Assembly: GCF_003432115.1 (NCBI RefSeq)
Contig: NZ_QWDC01000002.1
Span: 1,392,878 to 1,456,877 of the forward strand
Reading direction: 5' to 3'
Length of the DNA: 64,000 nucleotides
Origin: Mucilaginibacter conchicola
GTDB lineage: Bacteria; Bacteroidota; Bacteroidia; Sphingobacteriales; Sphingobacteriaceae
Each line of letters starts with the position of its first letter. Position 1 is the first letter of the stretch. Made by a program: the position numbers and the translations under genes. Positions 43,717-52,388 of this stretch are shown here, piece by piece. Under the pieces are notes generated by a model. It had not been told where the DNA came from. It did not search any database and was given only the letters and a program-made list of their open reading frames with translations.

Positions 43717-43983
43717 TTAATATCAAAAATTTTCCTGGCTTACCTGTTTGATTTGCAATTCAAGTATAAGCCGGACCGTAAGGTATCGCCTTTCAAATTA
43801 AAGTGTAATTGATATATCAGTCCAGTGTACGCATAAAAAAATGTATATTTTTTTATGGCAATTGGTTAATACTTGTTCAGTTATTTCGTGAATTGATTGT
43901 GCAGACCGGATGCGGGATGGCTGTAGGAAGCACTTTCCTTTCTATCGCTTATCTTTCATATTGTTAGCAAGCAAAAGCGAGGG
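43717..43983. other. Intergenic, nothing recognised
   Basis: AT-rich region upstream of the AraC gene with its promoter. No RNA gene or coding frame is seen before the kinase remnant that begins at 43984. Confidence 0.4.
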
Positions 43984-44163
43984 TTAGGCAAATGGAAATT
44001 TTTTGGGTTCGCCATAATAACCGGTTATCTTTTGTAAGCGGCGGTACCGGTAAATTTGGATGTTCGGGAGATGCGCTAGCAGTTGGGTAGCCACAGCGAG
44101 ACTGGTTAAAGGTGTTTTTAGGTCATGGGAGATGGTGTCCGGTAACAGTTCATGCCCAGCTGT
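43984..44163 (-). pseudogene. Histidine kinase remnant (HisKA H-box)
   Basis: The minus-strand frame reads ELLPDTISHDLKTPLTSLAV, the dimerisation and phospho-acceptor motif of a histidine kinase, then runs into unrelated sequence and stops at 43984. No start codon is in frame and no ATPase domain follows. The ~200 bases upstream (44164-44362) contain short coiled-coil-like pieces (QELNVQNARQKLVSDEHATL) in another frame, probably from the same gene. Confidence 0.5.
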
Positions 44164-44362
44164 CTACGAAGGTGATGACCCCATTTGTTCTGTTATTTGC
44201 TCGCATCACGTAAGGTAGCATGTTCATCTGAAACTAACTTTTGTCGAGCGTTTTGCACGTTCAGTTCCTGCATAGAATACGCTTCATTCTATCTTCGGCA
44301 TCATTTTAAGGGGAGCTGGTATTGTTGGTGGGTATGGATTAACTTGCTGGCCGATTAGGTAT

Positions 44363-45280
44363 TTAGATATATGATCTTAACCCCGCAGCGAAACGTCCTT
44401 GGTAGACACGTATCAGCCGTTCCAGCCGGGCTTTACTGATATTGAGATCGCTGATGTCGATACTGGCCATGCCGCCCGGATGCTGAAAATTGAAGGTGTA
44501 TAGAATACCTCTTTTACCACGATCCGTCCTCGTTACCTTTTCATTATAGATCTCGTCCCAGTTCAAAAATCCTGTTTCATGCGTAGTGAGCCCCTGGTTT
44601 TCAAGCACAAGTTCAGGCTGCTTCTTCAGCATCCGTTTCATGTGGATTACCATAGCGTAAATTGCCACAATTGCGATTACCGGGGCGATCAGTTTTAAAC
44701 TGAGGTCCCCGTTATGTTTTATCGCCAAATATTCCAGGCCGCATCCTATGCCCACGAACAGTAAGCCAAACAGGATGTACAATGTAAGGCGAACTTTACT
44801 GTAAAAGACCTCGGTTTTGTAGGGTATGGCTGGGTCATCTTTAAAAATGTCGGGAAAATCAAAGCGTTCCAGAAGCTTGCGCCACTGCTTTCTTTCCCAG
44901 TCAGACTGGATTTGTATTCTGTCCATGAATGTGCCATAAGCCGGGCATAGGTTTGCATTTACAGCCGCTATTTTTAATTCATGTACATTGTCCACATTGT
45001 CAAATGCCCATAGCTTCCAGCGCGTTGTGCGCTTACTCCAAAATAGAAACGGCAGGTAAAAACATACCACAAAGCAAAATAGGATAATGACTGCGCAGAT
45101 CAGCGACTCCTTAATGGTAAAGGCAGGCCCATCTGTGAAAGCGGTGAATACCATTGCTATAGGAAACAGAAAGTAAAACAACCCGATGACCATCAGGATG
45201 CGTGGGAACAGCAACATTTTGCGGCCCTTGGAGATCGCCTCATCAACGGAGATTAAGCTGGCTTTCTGGTACGAACTCAT
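44363..45280 (-). CDS. Integral membrane protein, unknown family
   Basis: From the ATG at 45280 (MSSYQKASLISV) the protein has 305 residues; an earlier ATG at 45304 is possible. It has four membrane helices in two pairs (about residues 25-80 and 165-215). Between them is a soluble part with Trp and charged residues, and the C-terminal ~80 residues (ENQGLTTHETGFLNWDEIYN; GILYTFNFQHPGGMASIDIS) look like a PH-like beta domain. No function is proposed. It is alone on its strand. Confidence 0.65.
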   Translation of the reverse strand: MSSYQKASLISVDEAISKGRKMLLFPRILMVIGLFYFLFPIAMVFTAFTDGPAFTIKESLICAVIILFCFVVCFYLPFLFWSKRTTRWKLWAFDNVDNVHELKIAAVNANLCPAYGTFMDRIQIQSDWERKQWRKLLERFDFPDIFKDDPAIPYKTEVFYSKVRLTLYILFGLLFVGIGCGLEYLAIKHNGDLSLKLIAPVIAIVAIYAMVIHMKRMLKKQPELVLENQGLTTHETGFLNWDEIYNEKVTRTDRGKRGILYTFNFQHPGGMASIDISDLNISKARLERLIRVYQGRFAAGLRSYI

Positions 45281-45643
45281 AGGTTTAATTGTTCTGTTAA
45301 CCAACAGGGGAACAAAACAGTTTTCGATTGTTTATAAACGCAAAGGAACATATACTTCACCTGATGGGAAAAGCGGCGCAAACTATCTCCACTACCTGAC
45401 TGAGCCAAAAGCAGTGCCTAGTCACAGCATTTGAGTCGGTAAAGTCATTAGGCTGACGCATCCGTTTTGTTTCTGATGCGGGCGTAATCGCTTATACGGC
45501 TAACAGTAGCTTTGTATGGAATGGGGAGATCACTGCCAAGGTTCAGGACGATCAGTTGCAGGTTGAATGTGTTTCAACCTCGGCAATGCCCAATGATGTG
45601 CAATAAAACCGCCGTCAGGCAATATGTTGATGCTTTTGAAAAG
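45281..45643. other. Intergenic with short remnant frame
   Basis: The plus strand at about 45494-45607 is open with coding character (AYTANSSFVWNGEITAKVQD, DQLQVECVSTSAMPNDVQ) but has no start. Family not recognised. Otherwise no gene is seen. Confidence 0.35.
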
Positions 45644-45811
45644 CTAAGAACAGTGATCACGGTGGTGCTCGAAATGTATTCGCGCCTGTTAGAGGCCGGT
45701 AGCGATGGCTTCCCCTTTATTATGCGTGGTGGCAATCTCTGCTGCTTTGTCACGCAGGTATTTAGGCTGATTTTTATAAGATGGCGGGTATTCTCCTTTT
45801 GGCCAGGGCAT
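45644..45811 (-). pseudogene. Small conserved MPWxKxxYPPSxKN-type gene with in-frame stop
   Basis: ATG at 45811 after a strong ribosome site (AAGGAGG). It reads MPWPKGEYPPSYKNQPKYLR, DKAAEIATTHNKGEAIATGL, then TAA (45689-45691), then QARIHFEHHRDH to 45644. Proteins with this start are common in stress-related loci of many bacteria and continue past this point with a Lys where the stop is. The 40-residue product could still be made. Confidence 0.6.
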
Positions 45812-45910
45812 GGTTCCTCCTTTTTTAAGGTTTAACAAATTTGCGGCGATTTGGTTGAGTCAATGCGTTACCCCTTGCAAACTAAGGGGGCTGTTTAGGG
45901 TTTAAACTTT

Positions 45911-48433
45911 ATGATGATAACTGAGACCGGCCTGTCAGGGTTCGTGCGGGTACGTGGGGCACGCGAGCATAACCTGAAAAATGTAGACCTGGATATCCCG
46001 CGTGATGCGCTGGTGGTGTTTACCGGTATCTCCGGCTCGGGAAAGTCATCACTGGCTTTCGGTACTTTGTATGCAGAAGCCCAACGCCGTTACCTGGAAT
46101 CGGTGTCGCCCTATGCCCGGCGTTTGTTCAACCAGATGGCTATTCCTGAAGTGGATGAAATCGAAGGGCTGCCGCCGGCGGTGGCTTTGCAGCAGCAGCG
46201 CGGCGCAGCCAGTACGCGTTCATCAGTAGGCAGCGTGACGACCCTGTCCAATTTGCTGCGGATGCTATATTCGCGTGCCGGGGATTACCCGGCAGGACAA
46301 GGGATCATTTATGCGGAATCTTTTTCACCCAATACACCAGAAGGTGCCTGCACGGAATGCCATGGTTTGGGACGGGTCTATGAGATCACGGAAAAAACGA
46401 TGGTGCCGGACGACAGGCTGACGATCCGTGAAAAGGCGATCGCTTCCTGGCCCTCGGCCTGGCAGGGACAGAACCAGCGGGACATCCTGACAACGATGGG
46501 TATCGATATTGACGTACCCTGGAAGGACCTGCCCAAAAAAGAACGGGACTGGATTTTGTTTACCGAGGAACAGCCGGTGGTACCGGTCTATTCGGGTTAT
46601 ACCCATGAGGAGATTCAGCGCTTTATCAAAAATAAGCGACAGCCTGATTATATGGGTACTTTCACAGGTGCCCGGCGTTATGTGCGGCATACATTTGCCA
46701 ACTCACAAAGCGCGCTGATGAAAAAGCGGGTCAGCCGGTATATGTTAAGCAGCGAGTGCCCCGTTTGCCGGGGTAAACGCCTGCGGCAGGAATCGCTGTC
46801 GGTTAAGTTTGCGGGCTACGATATTGCCGAACTCTCGCGGCTGTCGCTGGATAAACTGGCCGGGATATTTGCGCCTTATGCTGCGGGTGAAGCCACTGCG
46901 TTGAAGAAAATGGCAGCCGCGCATCCGGAAAAGGTGGTGGTCGCCAGACGTATTGCTGAGGATTTTTCGGCCAGATTACAGGTAATGCTGGATCTGGGAT
47001 TAGGTTATCTCACTATCGAACGCAGCACGCCTACGCTATCTCCCGGTGAATTGCAGCGCTTGCGGCTGGCCACGCAGGTGCGCTCCAATCTATTCGGCGT
47101 CGTTTATGTACTGGACGAACCGTCAGCTGGCTTACACCCGGCGGATACGGAAGCGTTGTTAAGGGCTTTGGATAAACTGAAGGCTTCGGGTAATTCCTTA
47201 TTTGTAGTGGAGCATGAGATCGACGTGATTCGTCACGCGGACTGGATCGTCGATGTCGGGCCGGCTGCCGGTGAGAAAGGCGGGCATATTTTATATAGCG
47301 GTTTGCCGGAAGGCTTGCGGGAAGTCAAGGCATCGGTGACCCGCCATTATATTTATGAAGATGCGGTCAAAGGTCTGCGCGACCCGCGCCAGTCAAAAGA
47401 CTGGTTAAAGCTGGAGGGCATCAGCCGGAACAACCTGTCCGGTCTGGATGCGGCTTTTCCATTGGGCGTGCTGACCAGCGTGACTGGTGTGTCGGGTTCA
47501 GGTAAAAGCAGCCTGGTCAGCCAGGTACTGGTGGAACTGGTCGCCGGACAACTGGGTCTGCAGGTAGACAGTACGGGTGATACGGAGGCTGACCCCTTAG
47601 AGCAAGCGGAGGTGCAAACCACCGGCGGGCGGATCGTTAGCGGCATGAAGGGTTTAAAAAGATTAGTCGTAGTGGACCAAAAGCCCATTGGCCGTACACC
47701 GAGGTCCAACCTGGCTACATATACGGGTTTGTTCGATCATGTCCGCAAATTGTTCGCGGCCACCCCGGCAGCCAAAGCCCGTAAATTTGATGCGGGGCGT
47801 TTTTCTTTTAACGTGGCTAAGGGCCGCTGCCCGCATTGTGAAGGTGAAGGCATGGTGATGGTGGAATTATTGTTCCTGCCAAGTGTTTACACGCCCTGTC
47901 CGACCTGCGGCGGCACCCGCTACAATCCCAAGACGCTGGAAGTACATTATAAAGACAAGAACATCGCGGAGGTGTTGGGACTTACCGTTGATGAAGCTGC
48001 AAATTTCTTTGATGAGGAACCGGCTATCAGCCGGGCGCTGGAAGTGGTGCGCGAAGTGGGTTTGGGTTACCTGCGGCTGGGACAACCGGCCACGGAATTA
48101 AGCGGCGGTGAGGCCCAGCGGATCAAACTGGCAACTGAACTGCAGCGCGCGCAGCACGGCCAGACGCTGTATGTGCTGGATGAACCGACGACCGGCCTAC
48201 ACCCCTCGGATGTGGAGCGTTTGCTGCTGCAACTGAATCGCTTGGTGGATGCGGGTAATACGGTGATCCTGGTCGAGCATGATATGGAAGTGATCGCGGC
48301 CAGCGACTGGGTGATCGATATCGGCCCGGGCGCGGGTGAAGCCGGCGGAAAGATCGTTGTGGAGGGCCAGCCCTCGGCGATTGTTAAAAATAAGCAGAGC
48401 CGCACCGCGCCTTACCTGGCCAGGCGGCTGTAA
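45911..48433 (+). CDS. UvrA2-like ABC ATPase lacking the UvrB-binding domain
   Basis: 840 residues, about 100 fewer than UvrA. Two ABC ATPase halves: Walker [10 protein letters not shown] near residue 39 and GVSGSGKSS near residue 530; signatures [12 protein letters not shown] and [12 protein letters not shown]; Walker [10 protein letters not shown] and VLDEPTTGL. Zinc sites: CTECHGLG near residue 145, CPVCRGKR, and CPHCEGEG with CPTCGG in the second half. The distance from [13 protein letters not shown] to the CTEC site is only ~25 residues; in UvrA this place holds the UvrB-binding domain. Such UvrA2 proteins bind DNA and are linked to resistance to DNA-modifying drugs. First gene of the stress island. 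Confidence 0.9.
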   Translation: MMITETGLSGFVRVRGAREHNLKNVDLDIPRDALVVFTGISGSGKSSLAFGTLYAEAQRRYLESVSPYARRLFNQMAIPEVDEIEGLPPAVALQQQRGAASTRSSVGSVTTLSNLLRMLYSRAGDYPAGQGIIYAESFSPNTPEGACTECHGLGRVYEITEKTMVPDDRLTIREKAIASWPSAWQGQNQRDILTTMGIDIDVPWKDLPKKERDWILFTEEQPVVPVYSGYTHEEIQRFIKNKRQPDYMGTFTGARRYVRHTFANSQSALMKKRVSRYMLSSECPVCRGKRLRQESLSVKFAGYDIAELSRLSLDKLAGIFAPYAAGEATALKKMAAAHPEKVVVARRIAEDFSARLQVMLDLGLGYLTIERSTPTLSPGELQRLRLATQVRSNLFGVVYVLDEPSAGLHPADTEALLRALDKLKASGNSLFVVEHEIDVIRHADWIVDVGPAAGEKGGHILYSGLPEGLREVKASVTRHYIYEDAVKGLRDPRQSKDWLKLEGISRNNLSGLDAAFPLGVLTSVTGVSGSGKSSLVSQVLVELVAGQLGLQVDSTGDTEADPLEQAEVQTTGGRIVSGMKGLKRLVVVDQKPIGRTPRSNLATYTGLFDHVRKLFAATPAAKARKFDAGRFSFNVAKGRCPHCEGEGMVMVELLFLPSVYTPCPTCGGTRYNPKTLEVHYKDKNIAEVLGLTVDEAANFFDEEPAISRALEVVREVGLGYLRLGQPATELSGGEAQRIKLATELQRAQHGQTLYVLDEPTTGLHPSDVERLLLQLNRLVDAGNTVILVEHDMEVIAASDWVIDIGPGAGEAGGKIVVEGQPSAIVKNKQSRTAPYLARRL

Positions 48434-48466
48434 AAATGGTTTAGACCAAAATGGGCTTTTAATGAA

Positions 48467-48625
48467 CTAAATACACTCTTTTTTTGATTGAAATTGTTGC
48501 CTCCTGATCCTGCTCAAGCTGGCAGGAAGAATCCTCAGGTAGGTTGCGATCTGATGGTTGGCTACGCGTTGATCGATCTCGGTATATTTTTCTATGAATT
48601 CAATATAACGTTCTGTTGCTGTATT
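48467..48625 (-). pseudogene. Crp/Fnr regulator remnant, C-terminal HTH
   Basis: The minus-strand frame from 48625 reads CNTATERYIEFIEKYTEIDQ, then VANHQIATYLRILPASLSRI to 48467: the linker helix and HTH of a Crp/Fnr protein. The N-terminal domain is absent; sequence before 48625 comes from another source. An ORF using a start at 48742 exists but its first 40 residues are antisense to the next remnant. Confidence 0.6.
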
Positions 48626-48632
48626 GCAAAGG

Positions 48633-48800
48633 GAAGCCGAAAAGCGCGAAGGCGCTTTCCTCAAGGATTCCCCCGAAACCCGTTTCCATACGCTGATCGC
48701 TGAACATCCGACCATCTTTAAACGCGTTCCCCTGCAATACATCGCCAGCTACCTCGGCATGACGCGCGAAACGCTCAGCCGCTACCGCAGCCGATTGTGA
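48633..48800 (+). pseudogene. Second Crp/Fnr remnant, opposite orientation
   Basis: The plus-strand frame reads EAEKREGAFLKDSPETRFHT, then VPLQYIASYLGMTRETLSRY to TGA at 48800: again the C-terminal HTH of a Crp/Fnr protein without its N-terminal domain. It meets the other remnant within 8 bases, both truncated at a similar position. Confidence 0.6.
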
Positions 48801-48833
48801 CCCTTACTCCTTTTGAAAATTTGTCATTCAATC

Positions 48834-48870
48834 GCTGAAAAAATTTCAGCCGGAATGAAAAAATTTCAGT
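48834..48870 (+). promoter_or_regulatory. Tandem operator-like inverted repeats
   Basis: GCTGAAA-AAA-TTTCAGC (48834-48850) is a perfect 7-bp inverted repeat; AATGAAA-AAA-TTTCAGT (48854-48870) is the same with one mismatch. They are exactly 20 bases apart, two helix turns. A weaker copy (TGAAAATTT) starts at 48814. They lie 23 bases upstream of a sigma-54-like element and could be activator sites for hsp20. Confidence 0.5.
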
Positions 48871-48891
48871 TTTTAAAGCCGGATTAGCCAT

Positions 48892-48907
48892 TGGCACAGC
48901 GCTTGAA
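48892..48907 (+). promoter_or_regulatory. Sigma-54-like promoter of hsp20
   Basis: TGGCACAGCGCTTGAA matches the -24/-12 consensus (TGGCAC-N5-TTGC) in 11 of 12 fixed positions and with the exact spacing. The one difference is important: A in place of C in the -12 TTGC. It is 64 bases upstream of the start codon. Confidence 0.5.
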
Positions 48908-48970
48908 ATGAGGTCTTTAGTTTAATTAATTATAAGTTTTAATCATTAGTAATTTAAGGAGGACAGACCT

Positions 48971-49414
48971 ATGACACTGGTTAAATTCAATTCGGCAAAA
49001 CCTGGCAACGGTTCATTATTGCCAGGCATTAATGACGTATTCGATTCTATCTTCAACGACACTTTTTTCAATGACCGTCTGACCAGCCGGGTACCTGCGG
49101 CGAACATCAGCGAAACTGAGGACCACTTCCATGTGGAACTGGCGGCGCCGGGCCTGAAGAAAGAAGATTTCAAGCTGAACCTGGACCGCAATGTGCTGAA
49201 CATTTCGGTTGAGCAGCGCGCGGAAAACAGCGATGAGCAAAAGAATTACAGCAAGCGTGAGTACAGCTATGCTTCCTGGGTACGTTCTTTCACGCTGCCT
49301 GAAAGCGCCAACGCTGAAAAGATTGAAGCGAGCTATACCGACGGCGTGCTGAAGATCGACATTGCTAAACGCGAGGAAGCTAAAATGGTGCGCCGCCAGA
49401 TCGAGATCAGGTAA
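48971..49414 (+). CDS. Hsp20-family small heat shock protein
   Basis: 147 residues with the alpha-crystallin domain (about 40-135): AANISETEDHFHVELAAPGL, KKEDFKLNLDRNVLNISVEQ and the last GVLKIDIAKRE. The C-terminal I-x-I motif (QIEI) is present. It is an ATP-independent holdase that binds unfolding proteins. A strong ribosome site (AAGGAGG, 48957-48963) is unusual in this window. A sigma-54-like element with tandem repeats upstream suggests stress control. A terminator follows at 49439. Confidence 0.95.
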   Translation: MTLVKFNSAKPGNGSLLPGINDVFDSIFNDTFFNDRLTSRVPAANISETEDHFHVELAAPGLKKEDFKLNLDRNVLNISVEQRAENSDEQKNYSKREYSYASWVRSFTLPESANAEKIEASYTDGVLKIDIAKREEAKMVRRQIEIR

Positions 49415-49438
49415 TTTTTTAAGTGTATTAGTTTTATT

Positions 49439-49470
49439 AAAAGGGTTCTGCTTGCAGGGCCCTTTTATTT
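49439..49470 (+). terminator. Rho-independent terminator after hsp20
   Basis: AAAAGGG (49439-49445) pairs with CCCTTTT (49460-49466), and CTGC with GCAG inside, giving a long stem with a short loop; T-rich sequence follows. Confidence 0.65.
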
Positions 49471-49490
49471 ACTGGTTAAGTTTTGAGGTT

Positions 49491-49787
49491 ATGGAAGATC
49501 GTTTTTCCTTATTGATTAGCTTGAAGACCCCGGCGGGTTTCGGGGTGTTCGGTGAATTCGGCATCGGCGACGACCGGCTGGCAGCCGATATCCTGTTCGA
49601 CAGCTTACAGGGTAAAGAGCCCTTGAATGACCTGGGTTTGCTGCACATTGATCTGATGGAAACGGACGGGGCGCTGCCGGCCAAGGTCAGGACCAAATGC
49701 TGCCGCCTGGAGGAGCTGGCGGCAAACTGCAAACTGGTCACCCGCGAGGTTTTCCGCCAAAAAAATCTGAAGGTCTATGAAGAATAA
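49491..49787 (+). CDS. Hypothetical protein, 98 residues
   Basis: The ATG at 49491 (MEDRFSLLISLKTPAGFGVF) is chosen over an earlier start that would run through the terminator. Alpha/beta composition; family not recognised. Its stop overlaps a following short frame, so it may be the first gene of a small operon of stress-type proteins. Confidence 0.55.
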   Translation: MEDRFSLLISLKTPAGFGVFGEFGIGDDRLAADILFDSLQGKEPLNDLGLLHIDLMETDGALPAKVRTKCCRLEELAANCKLVTREVFRQKNLKVYEE

Positions 49788-49850
49788 AACGCTCGTCATG
49801 CAGGCACTGATGATCACCTTAGTCATGATCGGGGTTTACGTTCTACCGGT

Positions 49851-50018
49851 GTGTATAAGGTTTACAAAGATGCCTTCGGTGATGAAACGCATTTATTTAC
49901 TGAGTCTGCAGAATTTGAAGAAGGCAAGGCGGAGTTGCCGGACGACGCTAATCCGGATTACCGGGGCAAATTCTTTTTTGAAAATGGTAGCCTTCGCACT
50001 TTAAAGGTGATCTATTAA
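49851..50018 (+). CDS. Small hypothetical protein, start uncertain
   Basis: A frame with clear coding character from GTG 49851: VYKVYKDAFGDETHLFTESA, then EFEEGKAELPDDANPDYRGK and FFFENGSLRTLKVIY. It is open upstream to a TAA at 49788, without ATG. The pattern suggests a conserved ~55-70 residue protein. After its stop another frame continues (LLSLAEQAYLTVFIETFVEP), so a frameshift is possible. Family not recognised. Confidence 0.4.
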   Translation: MYKVYKDAFGDETHLFTESAEFEEGKAELPDDANPDYRGKFFFENGSLRTLKVIY

Positions 50019-50115
50019 GCCTTGCCGAGCAGGCCTATCTGACGGTGTTTATTGAAACGTTTGTCGAGCCTGATATTTAAGTGGAACATTACGCGGTAGC
50101 AGCTGTTATCTTTTT

Positions 50116-50358
50116 ATGAGAAATCCATTTGAAAAAGAAGACCATACCGGCCTGATCGTAGGGGTCGCGGTTGGTGTAGCGGCAGGCATCAGCTTAGGCT
50201 GGCTTTTCCTGACGGATAAAGGCGCGCAATACCGTCGCCAGCTTTCGCGTAAGTTCAAAGAAACGGTGAGCGATAAGGCAGCGGATCTGATTGATAAGAA
50301 GACGTTTGTTCCCAAAAAAATGGCTAAGGTGGCAACCGACGCGGTAGTTAAAGACTAA
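50116..50358 (+). CDS. YtxH-like protein
   Basis: 80 residues: one membrane helix with Gly-rich face (GLIVGVAVGVAAGISLGWLF) near residues 12-32 and an amphipathic charged tail (KGAQYRRQLSRKFKETVSDK), the layout of YtxH-type general stress proteins. Its stop overlaps the ATG of the next gene (TAATG). Confidence 0.75.
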   Translation: MRNPFEKEDHTGLIVGVAVGVAAGISLGWLFLTDKGAQYRRQLSRKFKETVSDKAADLIDKKTFVPKKMAKVATDAVVKD

Positions 50359-50898
50359 TGTTGAAAAAAGGAAAAGCATTGATCGCGGTAGCGGCAGCTA
50401 CCGGTGTGGCGGGTATCGCTTATGCCCTCTGGGCCAAAGAAGAAAATACCCGCCGGCGCGATCTTCGAGCCCTTTGATTAGGAAAGGTATTCGGGTAAGT
50501 GGAACGAAATAGCGCGTTTGCCCAATATGATCGAAAAGGAGCTGCGCGACGTGACGGAAGGTTATTCGCTGAATGAGGACGGCACTATCCAGGTTGTGAC
50601 GCGGGCCTTTAATCCGGTGAAGAACAAGGCAATGGAAGCCACGGGCACAATCGAGTTTAAGGGCGCGGAAAAGCGTGGTGAACTGGAAGTTGCCTGCTAC
50701 CTGCCGATCTATCTTGATTATAATGTACTGGATATCGATGAAGGTTACCAGTACGCGCTGGTCTCAGGCAGCGGCCTGGACTATCTTTGGCTGCTTTCGT
50801 GTGAGAGCAGTATGCCGGAAGAAATGAAGCAGCGCTTTTTACAAAGGGCGACCTCGCTGGGCTTCGATATCGACAAGCTGGAATGGCTGGATTATTAG
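50358..50898 (+). pseudogene. Lipocalin (Blc-like) gene, broken
   Basis: The first frame (MLKKGKALIAVAAATGVAGI) gives an N-terminal anchor. After a shift near 50450 the next frame reads PAGAIFEPFD, TAG (50479-50481), ERYSGKWNEIARLPNMIEKE and YSLNEDGTIQVVTRAFNP, with a typical end (YALVSGSGLDYLWLLSCESS). GKWNEIARLP is the lipocalin GxW-type start. A piece from the ATG at 50518 is still open for 126 residues but lacks the first strand. Confidence 0.7.
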
Positions 50899-50920
50899 TT
50901 TAATTCATTAAAGTTTTGCT

Positions 50921-51694
50921 ATGGCCGAGCTACCTGATCTGACCGTCTTTGCGCAGATACTGACCCGCAGGTATGCGGGCAAAGTGTTGGAATCGCTGGA
51001 GGTGACCGAAACTCGTAAACTCAATGTGAGCGCTGCTGAGTTGCGTAAGGCTCTGGAGGGGAAGAAACTGGACTCGGTTTCCCGCGAAGGCAAAACTGTA
51101 CAACTGCATTTTTCGGGCGGGCATGTATTAGGCTTGCACCTGATGCTGCGTGGTGAGTTGGTGGCGTTGACAGACGGCGAAAAGCCACGCTTTCAGATCC
51201 TGGCCTTTCATTTTAAAGGCGGGTCGGGTTTTGCTGTGGTAGACCTTCAAAAGCAGGCTACGCCGGCCTTACAACCGGCGGCGGTTTCGGTACCGGATGC
51301 TTTGGCCATGGACGAGGCATATTTTACGGAATTATTGGCCAGGAAAAAGACAGTAATCAAAACGCTACTGATGGACCAGAAACAGTTGCGGGGCATTGGC
51401 AACTCTTATGCTGACGAGATTCTTTACCATGCCGGTATATCACCTTTTTCTGTGGCTAATCTGATTCCGGCGAAGGTTGTAAAAAAATTGTTTAAAAGTA
51501 TCAGGGTGATCTTGCGCAAAGCCATCGACGAGATCGCGGAAGCCAACGGCGATGAACTGAGGGGCGAGTTAAAAGACTTTATGCAGGTGCACGGTGCCAC
51601 GCTTAAGGAGACGGCTAAGGGCGAAGCCATCAAAAGCGAAAAGATCGGCGGTCGGATGACTTATTATACGGAGTCACAGGAGTTGTTTCACTAA
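50921..51694 (+). CDS. Fpg/Nei-like protein without catalytic Pro and zinc finger
   Basis: 257 residues of the formamidopyrimidine-DNA glycosylase fold. The N-terminus is MAELPDLTVF; the normal start is (M)PELPEVE, whose Pro is the nucleophile, so that residue is Ala here while the Glu is kept. The H2TH part is clear (LLMDQKQLRGIGNSYADEIL). At the C-terminus, IGGRMTYYTESQELFH lies where the zinc finger has Cys residues; all four are absent. The protein may bind damaged DNA without the usual lyase step, or use another residue. It is in the stress island. Confidence 0.85.
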   Translation: MAELPDLTVFAQILTRRYAGKVLESLEVTETRKLNVSAAELRKALEGKKLDSVSREGKTVQLHFSGGHVLGLHLMLRGELVALTDGEKPRFQILAFHFKGGSGFAVVDLQKQATPALQPAAVSVPDALAMDEAYFTELLARKKTVIKTLLMDQKQLRGIGNSYADEILYHAGISPFSVANLIPAKVVKKLFKSIRVILRKAIDEIAEANGDELRGELKDFMQVHGATLKETAKGEAIKSEKIGGRMTYYTESQELFH

Positions 51695-51721
51695 GAAAGC
51701 TCCGGCGCTGCTTGTTAGGGC

Positions 51722-52312
51722 TTATTCATCAGTTTTACGGGAAATCTCCCTGATCACCTGGTCGAGTTCGTCCGCGCTTTTGGCGAGCATAGCTGAGAGT
51801 TGCGTTACTTTTTCACCCTTTGATTCTTCGCTGATCATTTGACTGAGCCCAATAATGTTAGCCAGTGGTTTACGCACGAGGTGGGATTGCATAAAGCCGA
51901 TGTCGTTGAGCTGGGTGTTCGCAGATACCAGCCGGCTTTGGGTATCGACAAACTCGGTGATATTATAGCCGATACAAAAAATGCCTTCCGGCTGTTCCTT
52001 TTCGTCAAAGATTGCCTGCATTTCCCATTGGGTGGTCACAAAGCCGCCACGCCCGTCGTGCTTACGCAAGGTGGCTGAAAATAAACGGCCGGGTTCACTA
52101 AAACATTGCCCGCCTACCTGCTCGCAAATGACGATATCATCAGGGTGCAGGGTCACGCTGAAGTGCCGGCCCAATAAGGTGCCATTCGTAAATTCAAAGT
52201 TCCGGTCATAGTTTTTACTGACATAGGTATACTTGCTGTCCATACCGATCGCGATGGTGTAGAAAAAAGAAGAATCTTTCAGAAACTGGTTGACCTGTTG
52301 AAAATGGTTCAT
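51722..52312 (-). CDS. PAS protein with HisKA-like helix, no ATPase
   Basis: 196 residues: one PAS domain (about 10-125; YTYVSKNYDRNFEFTNGTLL, TLHPDDI, GIFCIGYNITEF) and a helix pair with SHLVRKPLANIIGLSQMI, which has the His and Pro of a HisKA H-box (H-x-x-R-x-P). No HATPase domain is present, and the gene ends there with a normal stop, as in single PAS-HisKA proteins of this group. It may accept phosphate from others or only dimerise. Confidence 0.78.
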   Translation of the reverse strand: MNHFQQVNQFLKDSSFFYTIAIGMDSKYTYVSKNYDRNFEFTNGTLLGRHFSVTLHPDDIVICEQVGGQCFSEPGRLFSATLRKHDGRGGFVTTQWEMQAIFDEKEQPEGIFCIGYNITEFVDTQSRLVSANTQLNDIGFMQSHLVRKPLANIIGLSQMISEESKGEKVTQLSAMLAKSADELDQVIREISRKTDE

Positions 52313-52371
52313 GAGCGTTGCTATTATAGTTGAACAGCATTTAATGATTTAGGTTTGCTATCGGATTGATC

Positions 52372-52387
52372 ACTGGCTTAAGCCAGT
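52372..52387. repeat. Perfect 16-base palindrome
   Basis: ACTGGCTTAAGCCAGT is its own reverse complement. It lies exactly where the truncated PA2169-type gene starts to resemble its family and could mark a recombination junction or an operator. Confidence 0.5.
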
Positions 52388-52388
52388 C

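Noticed and set aside
45876..45891. Sigma-54-like element upstream of the UvrA2 gene (TGGTTGAGTCAATGCG)
   Set aside because: GG and GC have the correct spacing, but the CAC and TTG parts are missing, so the match is too weak.
48467..48742. 91-residue minus-strand ORF as an intact gene
   Set aside because: Its first ~40 residues are antisense to another Crp remnant; only the last ~50 are Crp-like.
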